A stretch of 64,000 nucleotides of DNA from Sulfitobacter sp. JL08 (GCF_003352045.1 NZ_CP025815.1:2852001-2916000), one strand, 5' to 3'; shown: positions 26,345 through 35,805, counted from the first letter of the stretch. A program made the numbers and translations. Notes: generated from the letters alone by a model not told the origin.

Positions 26345-27346
26345 ATGGCACAATTTTGCATTGTTGCCGCGCATGCGATCAAGCCAATGATTGGTGCCGC
26401 AGCCATACCGATGCCGCAACTTGAGCGACTAGCGGAACGTGCAGGTTTACCCGGTTCGATTATTGAAGACACAACTGGATATGTGCCGCTCCATGCAACT
26501 GAGAGCTTTCTCAATCTTGTCCATCGAAAGCTAGGTGATCCTTCTTTCTTGTACACAAGTCTAAGCCTCGACATGTCTGAAAAGCAGGAAACCCATTCGG
26601 TGGTCGGAATACCACTTCCTGTAGGGGCAACGGGTAAAGAAGCGCTGCAGGCTTTGACGACCACGTTTAACCGTTACATAACTGGAACGCGGTTTTATTG
26701 CGAGATAAGAGGCGAACTTTTGTGGATTGAGCGAACAACCTCAGCCACCGATTGGTCTGATGAATGGCCGATAATCCAATACAATCTCAGCATCATGTTA
26801 TTGGGTGTGCGCCGCGCTCTCGGACGACGGGTGCACCCAAGAGCCCTCCATCTTCCAGTAATTACAACACAGGCAGACATACCGGAAGAATTGCGGGGCA
26901 TTCCAGTAACCCTGAAAAAGCAAGGGTTTGGCATGGCTTTTGATGTTGTCGATGTTGCCTTTTCGGGCTTTACACTAGGACATATGGAGAACCGATCAAA
27001 CGGGCTGATGTCTGAAGCCATCCATATAGATATACGGTCGGCCATTTCATCTTGTCTGTCTCAGTTCGTTATGTCTTCGACAACCGACAATCTGTCTGAG
27101 CGCGTTGCAAGATCATTTGGGATCAGCGAGCGGAGTTATCGGCGTCTACTCGCAAAGGTTGGTACAAGTCATTCGGAACTTCTGTCAGATATTCGACTGG
27201 ATTGGGCGCTCAGACTTCTGGCGGACAAAACGAATGCTGTAGCCGAGATCGCAATGGAGTTGGGGTATGCACATGCTGGCGACTTCACGAGGTTTTTCAA
27301 AAGCCGGATGGGATGTTCTCCTACCGAGTATCGTTACAAAGTCTAA
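26345..27346 (+). CDS. AraC-family transcriptional regulator
   Basis: The 333-residue protein has an N-terminal region like the arabinose-binding-type domain of OruR/ArgR-like regulators (residues about 15-200). A C-terminal AraC helix-turn-helix pair follows (FGISERSYRRLLAKVGTSHSELL, then AVAEIAMELGYAHAGDFTRFFKS, about 245-330). It is divergent from the sulfatase gene, so the simplest reading is that it senses a product or substrate of that sulfatase and activates it. Downstream lies a bactofilin gene that is probably separate. Confidence 0.9.
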   Translation: MAQFCIVAAHAIKPMIGAAAIPMPQLERLAERAGLPGSIIEDTTGYVPLHATESFLNLVHRKLGDPSFLYTSLSLDMSEKQETHSVVGIPLPVGATGKEALQALTTTFNRYITGTRFYCEIRGELLWIERTTSATDWSDEWPIIQYNLSIMLLGVRRALGRRVHPRALHLPVITTQADIPEELRGIPVTLKKQGFGMAFDVVDVAFSGFTLGHMENRSNGLMSEAIHIDIRSAISSCLSQFVMSSTTDNLSERVARSFGISERSYRRLLAKVGTSHSELLSDIRLDWALRLLADKTNAVAEIAMELGYAHAGDFTRFFKSRMGCSPTEYRYKV

Positions 27347-27567
27347 TGGTGCATGGATGTTCCGTAATCTCATTTACACTCCAGTTCAAAAGTTGAAGGT
27401 CAGTGTCGCCTTTGGGCTCGGTGCAGTCATTCGACAATTCCAGATGAACTTCTGCTTCTAGGTGAGCCTTTGTCACCTCTGACCGGCGCTTACGAAAGTT
27501 GGCAACTTAAGCTTCAGTGTTGTGTTTGGCGGGAATGATTGTCAGGAAGGTCGCGTGTCCGTGCCAA

Positions 27568-27894
27568 ATGGAAGCCACACCTATGAAATCAGTAGTCGAA
27601 GAAGACCTAACCATAGAAGGCAATTTAGAAGCAAAGGATGGTAGCGTCGAAGTCAAAGGCAAAGTGCTGGGTAATGTCACTGCCGCATCGGTCGAGTTAC
27701 ATCAGACCGGAAAATTAGATGGGAATCTCACCGCTGCCTCAGTTTCAATTGAAGGCAGCTATGAGGGTACCCTGAAATGTGATGAATTGCGGGTCGCCGC
27801 CACTTCAAAGATCAAGGGCGATATCTCCGCGAAAACTATGACAACGGAAGGTGGCGGTATATTTGTTGGCAAAGTCAATATAACAGGCCCTTGA
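27568..27894 (+). CDS. bactofilin-family polymer protein
   Basis: The roughly 108-residue protein has the bactofilin pattern: an N-terminal SVVEEDLTIEGNLEAKDGSVEV (two blocks) and repeated beta turns (VLGNVTAASVELHQTGKLDGNLTAASVSIEG) of a right-handed beta helix. Bactofilins polymerise into cytoskeletal filaments at the inner face of the membrane and place cell-wall or stalk enzymes. The start may also be the ATG at 27583. No peptidase gene (often a partner) is adjacent. It is short and solenoid-only, without long tails. Confidence 0.85.
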   Translation: MEATPMKSVVEEDLTIEGNLEAKDGSVEVKGKVLGNVTAASVELHQTGKLDGNLTAASVSIEGSYEGTLKCDELRVAATSKIKGDISAKTMTTEGGGIFVGKVNITGP

Positions 27895-27927
27895 TGTAGG
27901 GTTACATGACAAAAAATTTGAGGCCGA

Positions 27928-28075
27928 TTTGGGCTCGATGCAGTTATTCACCGAAATTTGGTGACTGTCTGCTGTGCAGCGCAAAGCAGTCCTTCATGGC
28001 TGCAAATTCGAATTTTGCTTTTGAACGACTGCTTTCACCGGCAGCGGACGTTCGCTGCAATCACAACGAATGTCT
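27928..28075. repeat. dispersed intergenic repeat R1, copy C
   Basis: Runs GCAGCGCAAAGCAGTCCTTC and GAACGACTGCTTTCACCGGC are shared exactly with 53628-53775. Part is also shared with copies A and B. It lies after the bactofilin gene. Confidence 0.8.
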
Positions 28076-28200
28076 CAGTTGCGGATGGGGTGGATGGCTC
28101 CTGCAACATTCGGCGTCGCAATACGCCATCGTGCAGTTGTCATGAACTCCTTACGAGAGGAGCCACCCAATGCAAGTTACAACAATCGGCCGTGATTTGG

Positions 28201-28833
28201 CTATTCGATGCCGATGCCGATATCGAATGTAACTGGTTGCGCCCCGGAATTGACGATCTCGACCACGTGGTCGCCGGACTGCCAGAGTTGACCTTGATAA
28301 GGGGTGTCGGAAGAGATCAGGTCCAAAAGGAGCGAGCCGTCCGGGTTAAAAATCTTGTAGTCCAGCGCGCCGCCACGGGAACCAACGTCTATGCGCATGA
28401 ACTGGCCGTCTGCCGCGCCAAGCACGTAGCTCACTGATGAATTTGGATTCAGAGTGCCGGACATAGCCGCGCCGCTGGTGCCTGCCGCGAACTGGACCCG
28501 CTGAGACCCTGATACGACTGGAGCAGCAGAAGCGCCCGCCATCGCGCCACCTCCGTCATCGGCCATGGTGCCTTCGCCACTGACCTGCCGGAAATCCGCG
28601 ATTTCGGGGCCAGACCAGACGAGACACTCATAAACGCCGCCATTGGCATCACGCAGTCGAACCATAATGGCAGCTTCGGAAAACTCTTGGCCCAGTACTT
28701 CGCCACCCACGTTCCCGACGCGGCTGATGAGTTCGTCGATGCAAGCATTTGCTTCGTCGGATATATCGGCCACGGTTGGAGTTGCCATAATCGCCAAAGC
28801 CAAAAATGCAGAATTCAGTCGAATGTATTTCAT
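28201..28833 (-). CDS. secreted protein of unknown function
   Basis: From the ATG at 28833 (AAGGAG seven bases upstream) the 210-residue product has a signal peptide (LALAIMATPTVADI). A region with CIDELISRVG and MVRLRDANGGVYECLVW follows, then a Gly/Ala-rich linker and a beta-rich C-terminal domain (YVLGAADGQFMRIDVGSRGGAL, GQLWQSGDHVVEIVN). The last part resembles periplasmic 'pre-peptidase-like' C-terminal domains. It follows a small membrane protein by 44 bp in one operon. Function is unknown. Confidence 0.65.
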   Translation of the reverse strand: MKYIRLNSAFLALAIMATPTVADISDEANACIDELISRVGNVGGEVLGQEFSEAAIMVRLRDANGGVYECLVWSGPEIADFRQVSGEGTMADDGGGAMAGASAAPVVSGSQRVQFAAGTSGAAMSGTLNPNSSVSYVLGAADGQFMRIDVGSRGGALDYKIFNPDGSLLLDLISSDTPYQGQLWQSGDHVVEIVNSGAQPVTFDIGIGIE

Positions 28834-28877
28834 CGCCCATCTCCTTGCCTTGAGCTGCTTGTACTCGGGCACAAAAG

Positions 28878-29198
28878 TTATGACGCAGAAGCGTCCCGAA
28901 GCTTTTGCAGTACTGCGTCGCATTCGCTTGCAGCACCGACAATCGTTTCGCCACTGCCTTCTGCGTCAGGTGTCAACTCCCTGAGATTGCTAACCGCGCG
29001 GTTGAAGACTTGATCGACCTGTTCTTCGGTCAAAAGCCCCTCTTGCTGCGCAGCGTTCGCAATGCCGCAAACGCCAGCCGAAAGACCCGTTGCAATACCT
29101 ATTCCCGCGCCACTGCCAACGCCCATCATGCCGCCGCCAATACCGCCAACAACCAATCCGACAACAAATGTCAAAGTGGCTAATAGACCTTTGCCCAT
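28878..29198 (-). CDS. Gly-rich small membrane protein
   Basis: From the ATG at 29198 (GGAGGAA upstream) the product is 106 residues. It has a Gly-rich hydrophobic hairpin (LATLTFVVGLVVGGIGGGMMGVG, two blocks, residues 5-50) and a soluble helical end (LLTEEQVDQVFNRAVSNLREL) with one Cys. It is probably an inner-membrane protein. The first gene of the pair with 28201-28833. No known family. Confidence 0.6.
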   Translation of the reverse strand: MGKGLLATLTFVVGLVVGGIGGGMMGVGSGAGIGIATGLSAGVCGIANAAQQEGLLTEEQVDQVFNRAVSNLRELTPDAEGSGETIVGAASECDAVLQKLRDASAS

Positions 29199-29586
29199 GA
29201 AAATTCCTCCGTAGCATTCCATTGTTTAATCACGAATTAGGAACAGCTTAAAACTTCTTTCGCAACACTTTTGTGATGAACGCTTCGGCTCGGTGCTGCC
29301 GTTCGCCGCAGGCTTCACCGATGTCGGCTGAGCGGGACGAAGCAGACCCTCGAACTGACCGGTCTCGTTGGCGCTGCCTGTCTCATGGCTGGGACAACAG
29401 CTGAATTGGCAGAAAGGCTACCGCCAACCGGCCCCAGAAGCCATCATCCCGATGGACCAAAAGCCAATCATGCACTAAGTTTCAATCTGGACCTCTCAAG
29501 TGGGGTCGTGACGTGCCGGCAGGGGCTAACGCTGCGAAGGCGCGTGCGCTTTACTGGGACTGGGCGCATGCAGAGGGGGCCGTATA
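29199..29586. other. intergenic gap with repeat debris
   Basis: The stretch 29280-29350 (GGTGCTGCCGTTCGCCGCAG, GAGCGGGACGAAGC) resembles the mosaic intergenic repeats. No gene is supported. Leader of the CMD gene at the right end. Confidence 0.4.
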
Positions 29587-29994
29587 ATGGCAACGACGCA
29601 TTTGATGACCGACGCAGAGGCTGACAAAGACCCTATCGTGAGGGCCGTCTTTGCCGATATCCGTGAAACCCGAGGTTCGGACTTTATCAACAACATCTGG
29701 CGCGCATTGGCCGCAGACCCGCAAGGTCTGAAACGCACATGGGACAACGTTAAATCCCTAATGGCGGTGCCCGGCGTGCTTGATGCGAAAACCCGCGAGA
29801 TGATCTATATCGCGGTCTCCGTGGCCAATGGGTGCAGCTATTGCGTGCACTCCCACACGGCAGCGGCCAAAGCCAAAGGCATGAGCGAGGCCGAACACGG
29901 CGAGCTGATGCAGATCGTGGCCCTTGCGGCATCCACCAATCATCTAGTGACGGCACTGCAAGTACCCGTCGACCCCGAATTCAAAGTGAAATGA
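29587..29994 (+). CDS. carboxymuconolactone decarboxylase/AhpD-family protein
   Basis: The 135-residue protein carries the AhpD-type motif VANGCSYCVHSH (C-x-x-C-x-x-x-H, residues about 80-91) in a helical CMD fold. This is the thiol pair of peroxidase-like members. AGGGGG precedes the ATG. It lies 37 bp before a Tat-exported cyclase-family hydrolase and is probably in the same operon. It may be a redox partner or a peroxidase; lactone decarboxylase activity is unlikely given the CxxC. Confidence 0.85.
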   Translation: MATTHLMTDAEADKDPIVRAVFADIRETRGSDFINNIWRALAADPQGLKRTWDNVKSLMAVPGVLDAKTREMIYIAVSVANGCSYCVHSHTAAAKAKGMSEAEHGELMQIVALAASTNHLVTALQVPVDPEFKVK

Positions 29995-30031
29995 TAGACC
30001 TGATAGGACCACCGACAGAGAGGAAAATACC

Positions 30032-30844
30032 ATGTGTGATATTTGCGTAATGAATTCTGTGAAGAAAAAGATGCTATCGCGGCGCAGTTTTTTTAAGGCC
30101 AGCGGTGCAGGCGCATTTGCCGCCGTTGCGGGCGCGGCTATTGGCACCCCTGCCATGGCAGCGGGTCACGGCACGGTTGAGGACATGACCCACACCCTGC
30201 ACGAAGACTTCCCAACGTATTTTGGCGAAAGCCAGTTTTCGCGGGAGCAAATTTTTAACTACGCGGAACATTCTTTTAATTTGCAGCAGTTCACGGTGAA
30301 CGAGCATACAGGCACCCATATCGACGCGCCGCTGCACTTTTCGGAAGATGGCATGTCCGTTGATGAAATCCCCGTGTCCTCGCTGATTGCGCCTTTGTGC
30401 GTTGTCGATATTGCCGCGCGCGCCGCCGAAAACGCAGACGCGCAAGTCACGCCTGACGATCTGAAAGCATGGATCAAGGTCAACGGCGATATCCCGGACG
30501 GCGCTTGCGTGGCAATGCATTCGGGCTGGGGACCAAAGGTCGAGACCGACGGCTTCCGTAACTTTGACGGCGAAGCGCAGCATTATCCGGGGTTCCATAT
30601 TGAAGCCACGCAGATGCTGCTAGAAACAGGTGCCGGATCCATTGCCGTGGATACACTGTCGCTGGATCACGGCATTTCGCCGGATTTTGCGACCCACTAC
30701 GCGTGGCTGCCCGCAGGCCGCTTCGGGATCGAAAACCTCGCCAACCTCGACAAAGTCCCCGCCGCTGGTGCCACGTTGGTCATCGGCGCACCCAAGCACC
30801 GCGGCGGCACAGGTGGGCCGGCGCGTATTTTCGCGATGATCTAA
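30032..30844 (+). CDS. Tat-exported cyclase-family (KynB-like) hydrolase
   Basis: The 270-residue protein starts with a twin-arginine signal (LSRRSFFKASGAGAF, residues 16-30) and cleaves near AMAAG. The body is the 'cyclase' fold of kynurenine formamidase relatives, with the metal-binding HTGTHIDAPLHF block (about residues 89-100) and a late GAPKHRGGTGG segment. It is a periplasmic metal hydrolase acting on an amide or ester. It follows the CMD gene and ends in a strong terminator. The mature start AAGHG resembles the TRAP binding protein at 37965 (VAEGHG), which may be chance. Confidence 0.87.
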   Translation: MCDICVMNSVKKKMLSRRSFFKASGAGAFAAVAGAAIGTPAMAAGHGTVEDMTHTLHEDFPTYFGESQFSREQIFNYAEHSFNLQQFTVNEHTGTHIDAPLHFSEDGMSVDEIPVSSLIAPLCVVDIAARAAENADAQVTPDDLKAWIKVNGDIPDGACVAMHSGWGPKVETDGFRNFDGEAQHYPGFHIEATQMLLETGAGSIAVDTLSLDHGISPDFATHYAWLPAGRFGIENLANLDKVPAAGATLVIGAPKHRGGTGGPARIFAMI

Positions 30845-30852
30845 AGCGTCAG

Positions 30853-30884
30853 AGCCACGGGTGAGCTGGATTGTACCCGTGGCT
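30853..30884 (+). terminator. intrinsic terminator
   Basis: AGCCACGGGT, 12-base loop, ACCCGTGGCT form a perfect 10-bp stem followed by TTTTAT, right after the cyclase-family gene. Confidence 0.9.
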
Positions 30885-31005
30885 TTTATCTTGCGGCGCA
30901 ATCTGAGATGTTCTGTTAACGCTGAATGCGCCTGAGTAGATTTTGCTGATTATCACAAAGCAACCGCAAATCTGCCATTCGTCCTGAACGCAGCATCATG
31001 TACAT
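30885..31005. other. short intergenic stretch
   Basis: No feature seen between the terminator and the R2 element. Confidence 0.3.
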
Positions 31006-31379
31006 TGGGCTCGGACCAGACAATCGCCGCGATTTGCACCAATGGCGGCTTCGATTTTTATCTAGCCTTTCGTGAGGGAGACTTGATCGACGGTGCTATC
31101 GAAAATCCGGGGGGATGCTGGCTTCCCTGATTTCCCTGCTCGCCTACCACCTTTCCCTGTTCTTTCAATTTCTTTCCCTGATATCCGGATATTTTTTCCC
31201 TGCTAATTTGAGAACAGGGAAAAGCCCCATAACACGCTGTAAACAAATCAAGAATCTGGGTGAAAATCGTCAAAAACGAACCAAATCAGTCCGAATTTGC
31301 AGATTTTCCCTGTTATTTCCCTGCTAAACAGGGAAAATAGGCCCAAGACCGGTTCGGTCAGGACTGCGTCCACCACCAC
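31006..31379. repeat. R2 element with iterated TTCCCTG, copy 1
   Basis: About 374 bp that recur at 61262-61632 in the same orientation with few differences. Inside about 210 bp the heptamer TTCCCTG occurs seven times, and its complement CAGGGAA twice. The last pair forms a hairpin (TTTCCCTG, CTAAA, CAGGGAAA). It has no ORF that looks real and no transposase. Confidence 0.85.
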
Positions 31380-31564
31380 TCAGTCTCCCTAAAACCACCG
31401 ACAGCACCAGCGCTCAGAGTAGTGGCTATATTTCAGTGGGTTGCAGTCAATCAGTGCGCCAGAGACCTCACAGATGGTCTATGATTTGAGCACTTTCGGG
31501 GCTATTTCAGAGAAAGTCTCAGCGGGGCAATTGCACGTGAGGTCTTGAGCCGTTCAAAGCGATC
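31380..31564. other. short intergenic stretch
   Basis: No gene seen between the R2 element and the recombinase gene. Confidence 0.3.
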
Positions 31565-32835
31565 TCAAAGTTGAGCAAATCCGAGGACCTGACGTTGCTG
31601 TATCCAGTCCAACGGAAGTTCACGTAGATTGCGCAGTGTTTTCGCGTTGAGATGCTGCGGCTGGCGACCTTCCAGAATCGCCGCTGAGATGTCTGGTGCC
31701 AACCAGGCAAGCGGAAGGATGCGGCTGACAGACCCGCTGCGCAAACCTTCCCGTTCCGTGATCTGTTGAATGGACGAAGTCTCTCCATCAAGGAGCTCAC
31801 CTGCCCACCGTCTCGCATCCGCAACCAGTGCTATGAGGTCCGGGTCCCTTTGCGCTGCACCTTTGGCTGCAATGACGATCGGCTTAGCGCGACCGTTCTG
31901 ACGCTTTTGGAACGGAATTTCAAAGCCTGCCAGGATTGGCGTGTGGTCTGCATCTGACTCCACCATCTCAGCGATGTTCACCGAGACGGACAACCGGTCC
32001 TTCTGCGCATCAATTCGATCTATGATACTTGGTAAGTTTTTTGCTGTGACATGGCCATCCGATTCCTCCGTATCCGCCCGCCATTTGTCAGTTGCCCGTA
32101 AAATATCAGCGATCAGTATTGCATCTCTCTCGTGCCCCTTGATCTGATCCGCCAACCAACGGGGATCAGACAGGTGTTCTCTGAGGCCGTTGAGAACAAC
32201 ACGGTCGATCTCATCTGCGGGCAAACGCTCGATCCTAAATTTGTCGTCTGAACCGGACACTGCCGTGGTATAATACCAGTATCGTTTCGTCCGTGTCATT
32301 CCTTCCTGGCGCAAAGACTTGCTGGCGTAGGTCGTGCGCATTTGGCGGCCCCTGGAATCGAACAGCACCCCATCGAGGAGACGCCTTGCAGACCGGCGAG
32401 CCGCGCTGATCTTTTTGCCCCCATTATCCGCCAATTGGGCCTGAGTCAGCTGCCAAGTAGCGTCATCAATGATCGCCTCATGAAGCCCTTCATGCAGCTC
32501 TTCTTTGTGGCGGGTTTTGCCGATGTAGATCGGATTGCGCAGCATGTTGTAAAGCGCGCCGCGCGAGAAGGCTTTGCCGCCGCTCACACGCCCATGCCGG
32601 TTGGTTCGACGTTTACTGACCACACCCAGTTCATCAAGCCGCGCGGATAACTGCCGCACTGAACCTGCTGCCAGATACTCGGCAAAGATCGTTCGGATCG
32701 CGGTGGCTTCGTCAGGTATAACCACCAGCGCCTTGTCCGCCACGTCGTATCCCATTGGTACGGCGCCGCCCATCCACATGCCTTTGCGTTTTGAGGCGGC
32801 AACCTTGTCCCGGATGCGTTCGGCCGTCAGCCGAG
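31565..32835 (-). pseudogene. large serine recombinase, 5'-truncated
   Basis: The translation matches the 'Recombinase' DNA-binding domain of large serine recombinases: RIRDKVAASKRKGMWMGGAVPMGYD, ALYNMLRNPIYIGKTRHKE and a LLDGVLFD segment, followed by a long C-terminal region. The N-terminal resolvase domain with the catalytic serine is missing. The family match begins only near 32835, and an IS3 remnant starts about 50 bp further. The first in-frame ATG is 32779. It cannot recombine DNA and is the relic of a phage-like or integrative element. Confidence 0.8.
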
Positions 32836-32885
32836 CGTTTCAATGCATGTGTTGCGTCGACCCGTTGAAACCGCCGGACGAAACG

Positions 32886-33172
32886 GCCATTCAGCCCACG
32901 CGCAAACAATATTCAGCCGAAGAGAAGATCAGGATCGTGTTGGACGGGTTACAATCCGTTTTTGCCCCGCAGAGCGGTCGTGCGCAGCAGTCTGAATCAA
33001 GGTCCGCCAAGAAGATTTAAACGTGGGAAGTTTCGTGGGGGAGCATGCGAGCTCAAATCGAATTACTTGGGAAAAGAACGTCATACATGCTACGCAAGCA
33101 CGCTACCCCGACTCCACTTTAAATTGTGGCAAAACTATGTCTATCTCGCTCTAGGAAACAGTCTGTTTCCAG
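32886..33172 (+). mobile_element. IS3-family transposase remnant, copy 2
   Basis: The plus strand encodes PTRKQYSAEEKIRIVLDGL, the start of an IS3 orfA (IS911-like) protein, then breaks. From 32932 it matches 4580-4820. No intact orfB is present. It abuts the cut end of the recombinase. Confidence 0.7.
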
Positions 33173-33515
33173 AATGCCGATTATGCAACTTTGGACACCG
33201 TCGAATTGGGCGGAAAGCGGACCTTAGATGCACGATGCACCGAGATCCGCTGTGCGGACGAAGCCGCCTGATGCGGATGCGGCGAAAATCACCTTAATCG
33301 CTCGACGGTGTCGTTGGATTGCTCGCGGCAGCGCAGCAGGATTTACTGAAAGCAGACGTACAAATCACGCAAATCGGCCGAAACCCAATCCGGACATTCG
33401 CTGCGCTCACGTTCTATGTCGCACATGCGGACAGTCCCGACATTCAAACAGGGCAAATGTCCATCCCGCCTGTGCGCTTGACTTGAGCGATCAGCAGAAA
33501 ACGGCTTCTGTTCAT
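33173..33515. other. intergenic gap with repeat debris
   Basis: The piece 33213-33255 (GCGGACCTTAGATGCACGAT, then CCGAGATCCGCTG) repeats 13550-13592. The rest is mosaic repeat-like (GACATTCGCTGCGCTCACG near 33390). No gene. Confidence 0.5.
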
Positions 33516-34157
33516 CTATTTGCTGCGGTTGGCTCCAAGTTCGGGCACATACAGATCGATGAGCTGCGTGATGACGTCGATCATCTGTTCATGTGACACA
33601 GCGCGGTCGAAGCGTGTGCCGTACAACGCTATACTACCTTCCGATGCGAAGGCGATGAGCTGAACGACCTCCTGCAACTTCCGAACTTCAACGTTCGGGT
33701 AAGAACGTTTCAGAAGTTCGGTCACGCCTGCCATGAGTTCGTCATACATGTTGTCGATGGCCGTGCGCGTGCTTTCGTCGTGCAGAGATATAGCCCACAA
33801 TTCACGGAATACCCTGACGGTTTCCTCTCTGACAGTGTCCGTCAGCAACCATCGAACAAGGCTTCGAACATCCTGGCCAGGCTGGAGTTCCCCTTCTGTC
33901 AGAAGTGCTTCAAACTGGCCCGAATAATCAGCCACCATTCGATTGACCACACCCTGCAGCAACTTCTGCTTGCTTGGAAAGTGGTACGCCAGGTTTCCGG
34001 GCGAGATGCCGACGGCCGCAGCCACGGAACGGGTCGTGAATTTTGCATAGCCCTGTCGGATCAGGACATCGCGCGCACAGTCCAAAATGCGCTCTGGCGT
34101 TGCCTGCAAACTGCCTTTCGATGCCCGTTTGGGAGTGGTCGATTCCTGCTTTCGCAC
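33516..34157 (-). CDS. TetR-family regulator
   Basis: The 213-residue protein has a TetR helix-turn-helix at residues about 20-66 (ERILDCARDVLIRQGYAKFTTRSVAAAVGISPGNLAYHFPSKQKLL, shown here in consecutive blocks only as ILDCARDVL, VAAAVGISPGNLAYHF). A helical ligand domain follows. It is divergent from the sulfatase gene 178 bp away and probably represses it until a ligand binds. The ligand is unknown. Confidence 0.9.
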   Translation of the reverse strand: MRKQESTTPKRASKGSLQATPERILDCARDVLIRQGYAKFTTRSVAAAVGISPGNLAYHFPSKQKLLQGVVNRMVADYSGQFEALLTEGELQPGQDVRSLVRWLLTDTVREETVRVFRELWAISLHDESTRTAIDNMYDELMAGVTELLKRSYPNVEVRKLQEVVQLIAFASEGSIALYGTRFDRAVSHEQMIDVITQLIDLYVPELGANRSK

Positions 34158-34245
34158 GCTGTTTCGCCTCTTCTTTTTTTCACGTTCACCTTGCCAGTGT
34201 CACCGGGAAAGCCAAAACGAGCTTGCCAGAGTTAGAACAATTGGC

Positions 34246-34261
34246 CTAAATATTTGTTTAG
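34246..34261. promoter_or_regulatory. candidate TetR operator
   Basis: CTAAATATTTGTTTAG has 5-base arms (CTAAA/TTTAG) in an AT-rich core. It lies between the TetR gene and the sulfatase, a normal place for an operator. The arms are short, so support is modest. Confidence 0.35.
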
Positions 34262-34335
34262 ATCACATGACCTAATTCGGCAGCGGGATGCCACCGCAAA
34301 CCCGACACACGTCGAGCAGGTAAAGGAGAAAACAG

Positions 34336-35805
34336 ATGAATATCAAGCTTCTCAGCGGTAGCGTCGCGCTTGCACTGACCATTGGCGTCGGAGCTGTTCC
34401 TTCGGGCGCTTCCGAGAAGCCCAATGTTGTTCTCATGCTGGCCGACAATGTCGGGTATGGCGACATCGGCGCCTACGGCGGCGGGGCGATGCGCGGAATG
34501 CCGACACCCGTGCTCGACCAACTGGCCGCTGAAGGCCTGCAGTTGACGCAGTTTCTCGTCGAACCGGGTTGCACGCCTTCCAGAGCCGCCCTGATGACGG
34601 GGCGCTACTCCGTGCGTTCGGGTCTTGGGACGATCATACTCGGGGGCTTGCCAAACACGTTGCAGGAAGAGGAATTCACGCTTGGCGAGATGTTCAAGTC
34701 GGTGGGGTACTCGACCGCGATCGTCGGCAAGTGGCATCTTGGCTTTGAGGAGCAGAGCTGGCCCACCCGGCAGGGGTTTGATGAATACAGAGTCGGCGTC
34801 ATAGAGACATCCGAAAGCACGCTTTACCGGCCCAACATGGAGCGCGCGAGGATCGATGAAGCGACAATCCTCGAGGCGGTGCCCCACATCTACGAATCGG
34901 ACGGTCAGGGTAATCTGACACCTGTCCGGGAATACACGCTGGAGTATCGACGCCAGATCGAGAGCGACATCGCAGACGCCGCCGTCAACTACATCGCCCG
35001 ACAGGCTGCCGCCGAGACTCCATTCTTCCTCTATATTGGCTGGACGCATACGCATTATCCCAGCCTGACCGCGCCAGAGTTTACGGGGAAATCAACCCAT
35101 CGTTACGGCGATGCGATGATGGAACTCGACCACCGCACGGGCCAGGTGCTTCAGGCCATCGAGGATGCAGGGATCGAGGACAACACCATCGTTCTATGGA
35201 TGAGCGACAACGGCGCCTCGCCGGATGCGGCCCCTTGGCCCGACAAGGGAGGCAGCAATGGCCCTTTCCGGGGCGAGTTGGGTGATCCTACGGAAGGATC
35301 AATCAGGACCGTAGGTATGATCCGTTGGCCTGAGAAGATCAAGCCCGGCAAGACCAACGAAATGGTCGCGATCCACGACATTCTGCCCACACTCGCCTCC
35401 ATTGTCGGTGCGGACCTGCCTGACGATCGCCCCTATGACGGCGTCGACCAAAGCGCGTTTCTTCTTGGTCAGCAGGACATGTCGAAGCGCGAGCATCTCT
35501 TGACCCATGTGAACAACAAGGTCGCCGCACTGCGCTGGCGGCATTTTCGAATATACCCCAAAGCCTACAGAGGGTCCTTTAGCAACCCTTCTCAGGAGGG
35601 TTTGCTGGGCGTCCAGGTCGAGAAGAACGGCGGCCCTGATATCTTCAACATCGAGATGGACCCACGAGAGGAATATTCGATTTCGGGCGACAACGCGTGG
35701 GTTGTGGCACAGTGGCTCCGCTTCGTGGCCGAGTACAATGAATCGTTGAGGGAACATCCCAACCCGCCTGGCGTAACGCTCACAGACCCGGACTTCGGCA
35801 AATAG
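34336..35805 (+). CDS. secreted sulfatase (type I, CTPSR motif)
   Basis: The 489-residue protein has a signal peptide (residues 1-25) and the signature EPGCTPSRAALMTGRYS, with Cys79 as the formylglycine site (C-x-P-x-R). Metal ligands are expected in LMLADNVGYGD (36-38). GKWHLG and WMSDNGASPDAAP follow the arylsulfatase A-like pattern. AGGAGAA lies upstream of the ATG. It should release sulfate from an ester in the periplasm. It is only distantly like the CTAGR sulfatase at 24631, so the two have different substrates. Regulated, by position, by the divergent TetR protein. Confidence 0.9.
   Translation: MNIKLLSGSVALALTIGVGAVPSGASEKPNVVLMLADNVGYGDIGAYGGGAMRGMPTPVLDQLAAEGLQLTQFLVEPGCTPSRAALMTGRYSVRSGLGTIILGGLPNTLQEEEFTLGEMFKSVGYSTAIVGKWHLGFEEQSWPTRQGFDEYRVGVIETSESTLYRPNMERARIDEATILEAVPHIYESDGQGNLTPVREYTLEYRRQIESDIADAAVNYIARQAAAETPFFLYIGWTHTHYPSLTAPEFTGKSTHRYGDAMMELDHRTGQVLQAIEDAGIEDNTIVLWMSDNGASPDAAPWPDKGGSNGPFRGELGDPTEGSIRTVGMIRWPEKIKPGKTNEMVAIHDILPTLASIVGADLPDDRPYDGVDQSAFLLGQQDMSKREHLLTHVNNKVAALRWRHFRIYPKAYRGSFSNPSQEGLLGVQVEKNGGPDIFNIEMDPREEYSISGDNAWVVAQWLRFVAEYNESLREHPNPPGVTLTDPDFGK

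Noticed and set aside
31058-31273. Minus-strand ORF in the R2 element (also at 61314-61505)
   Set aside because: Short, frameshifted between the two copies and low complexity (GKxxGEQGNQGSQ); the repeat explains it.
31140-31345. CRISPR array suggested by repeated TTCCCTG units
   Set aside because: Units are only 7 bases with irregular spacing and both orientations; no direct repeats of 25-40 bp and no cas genes.
34258-35055. 265-codon minus-strand ORF inside the TetR-linked sulfatase
   Set aside because: Shadow of the sulfatase gene; no independent support.
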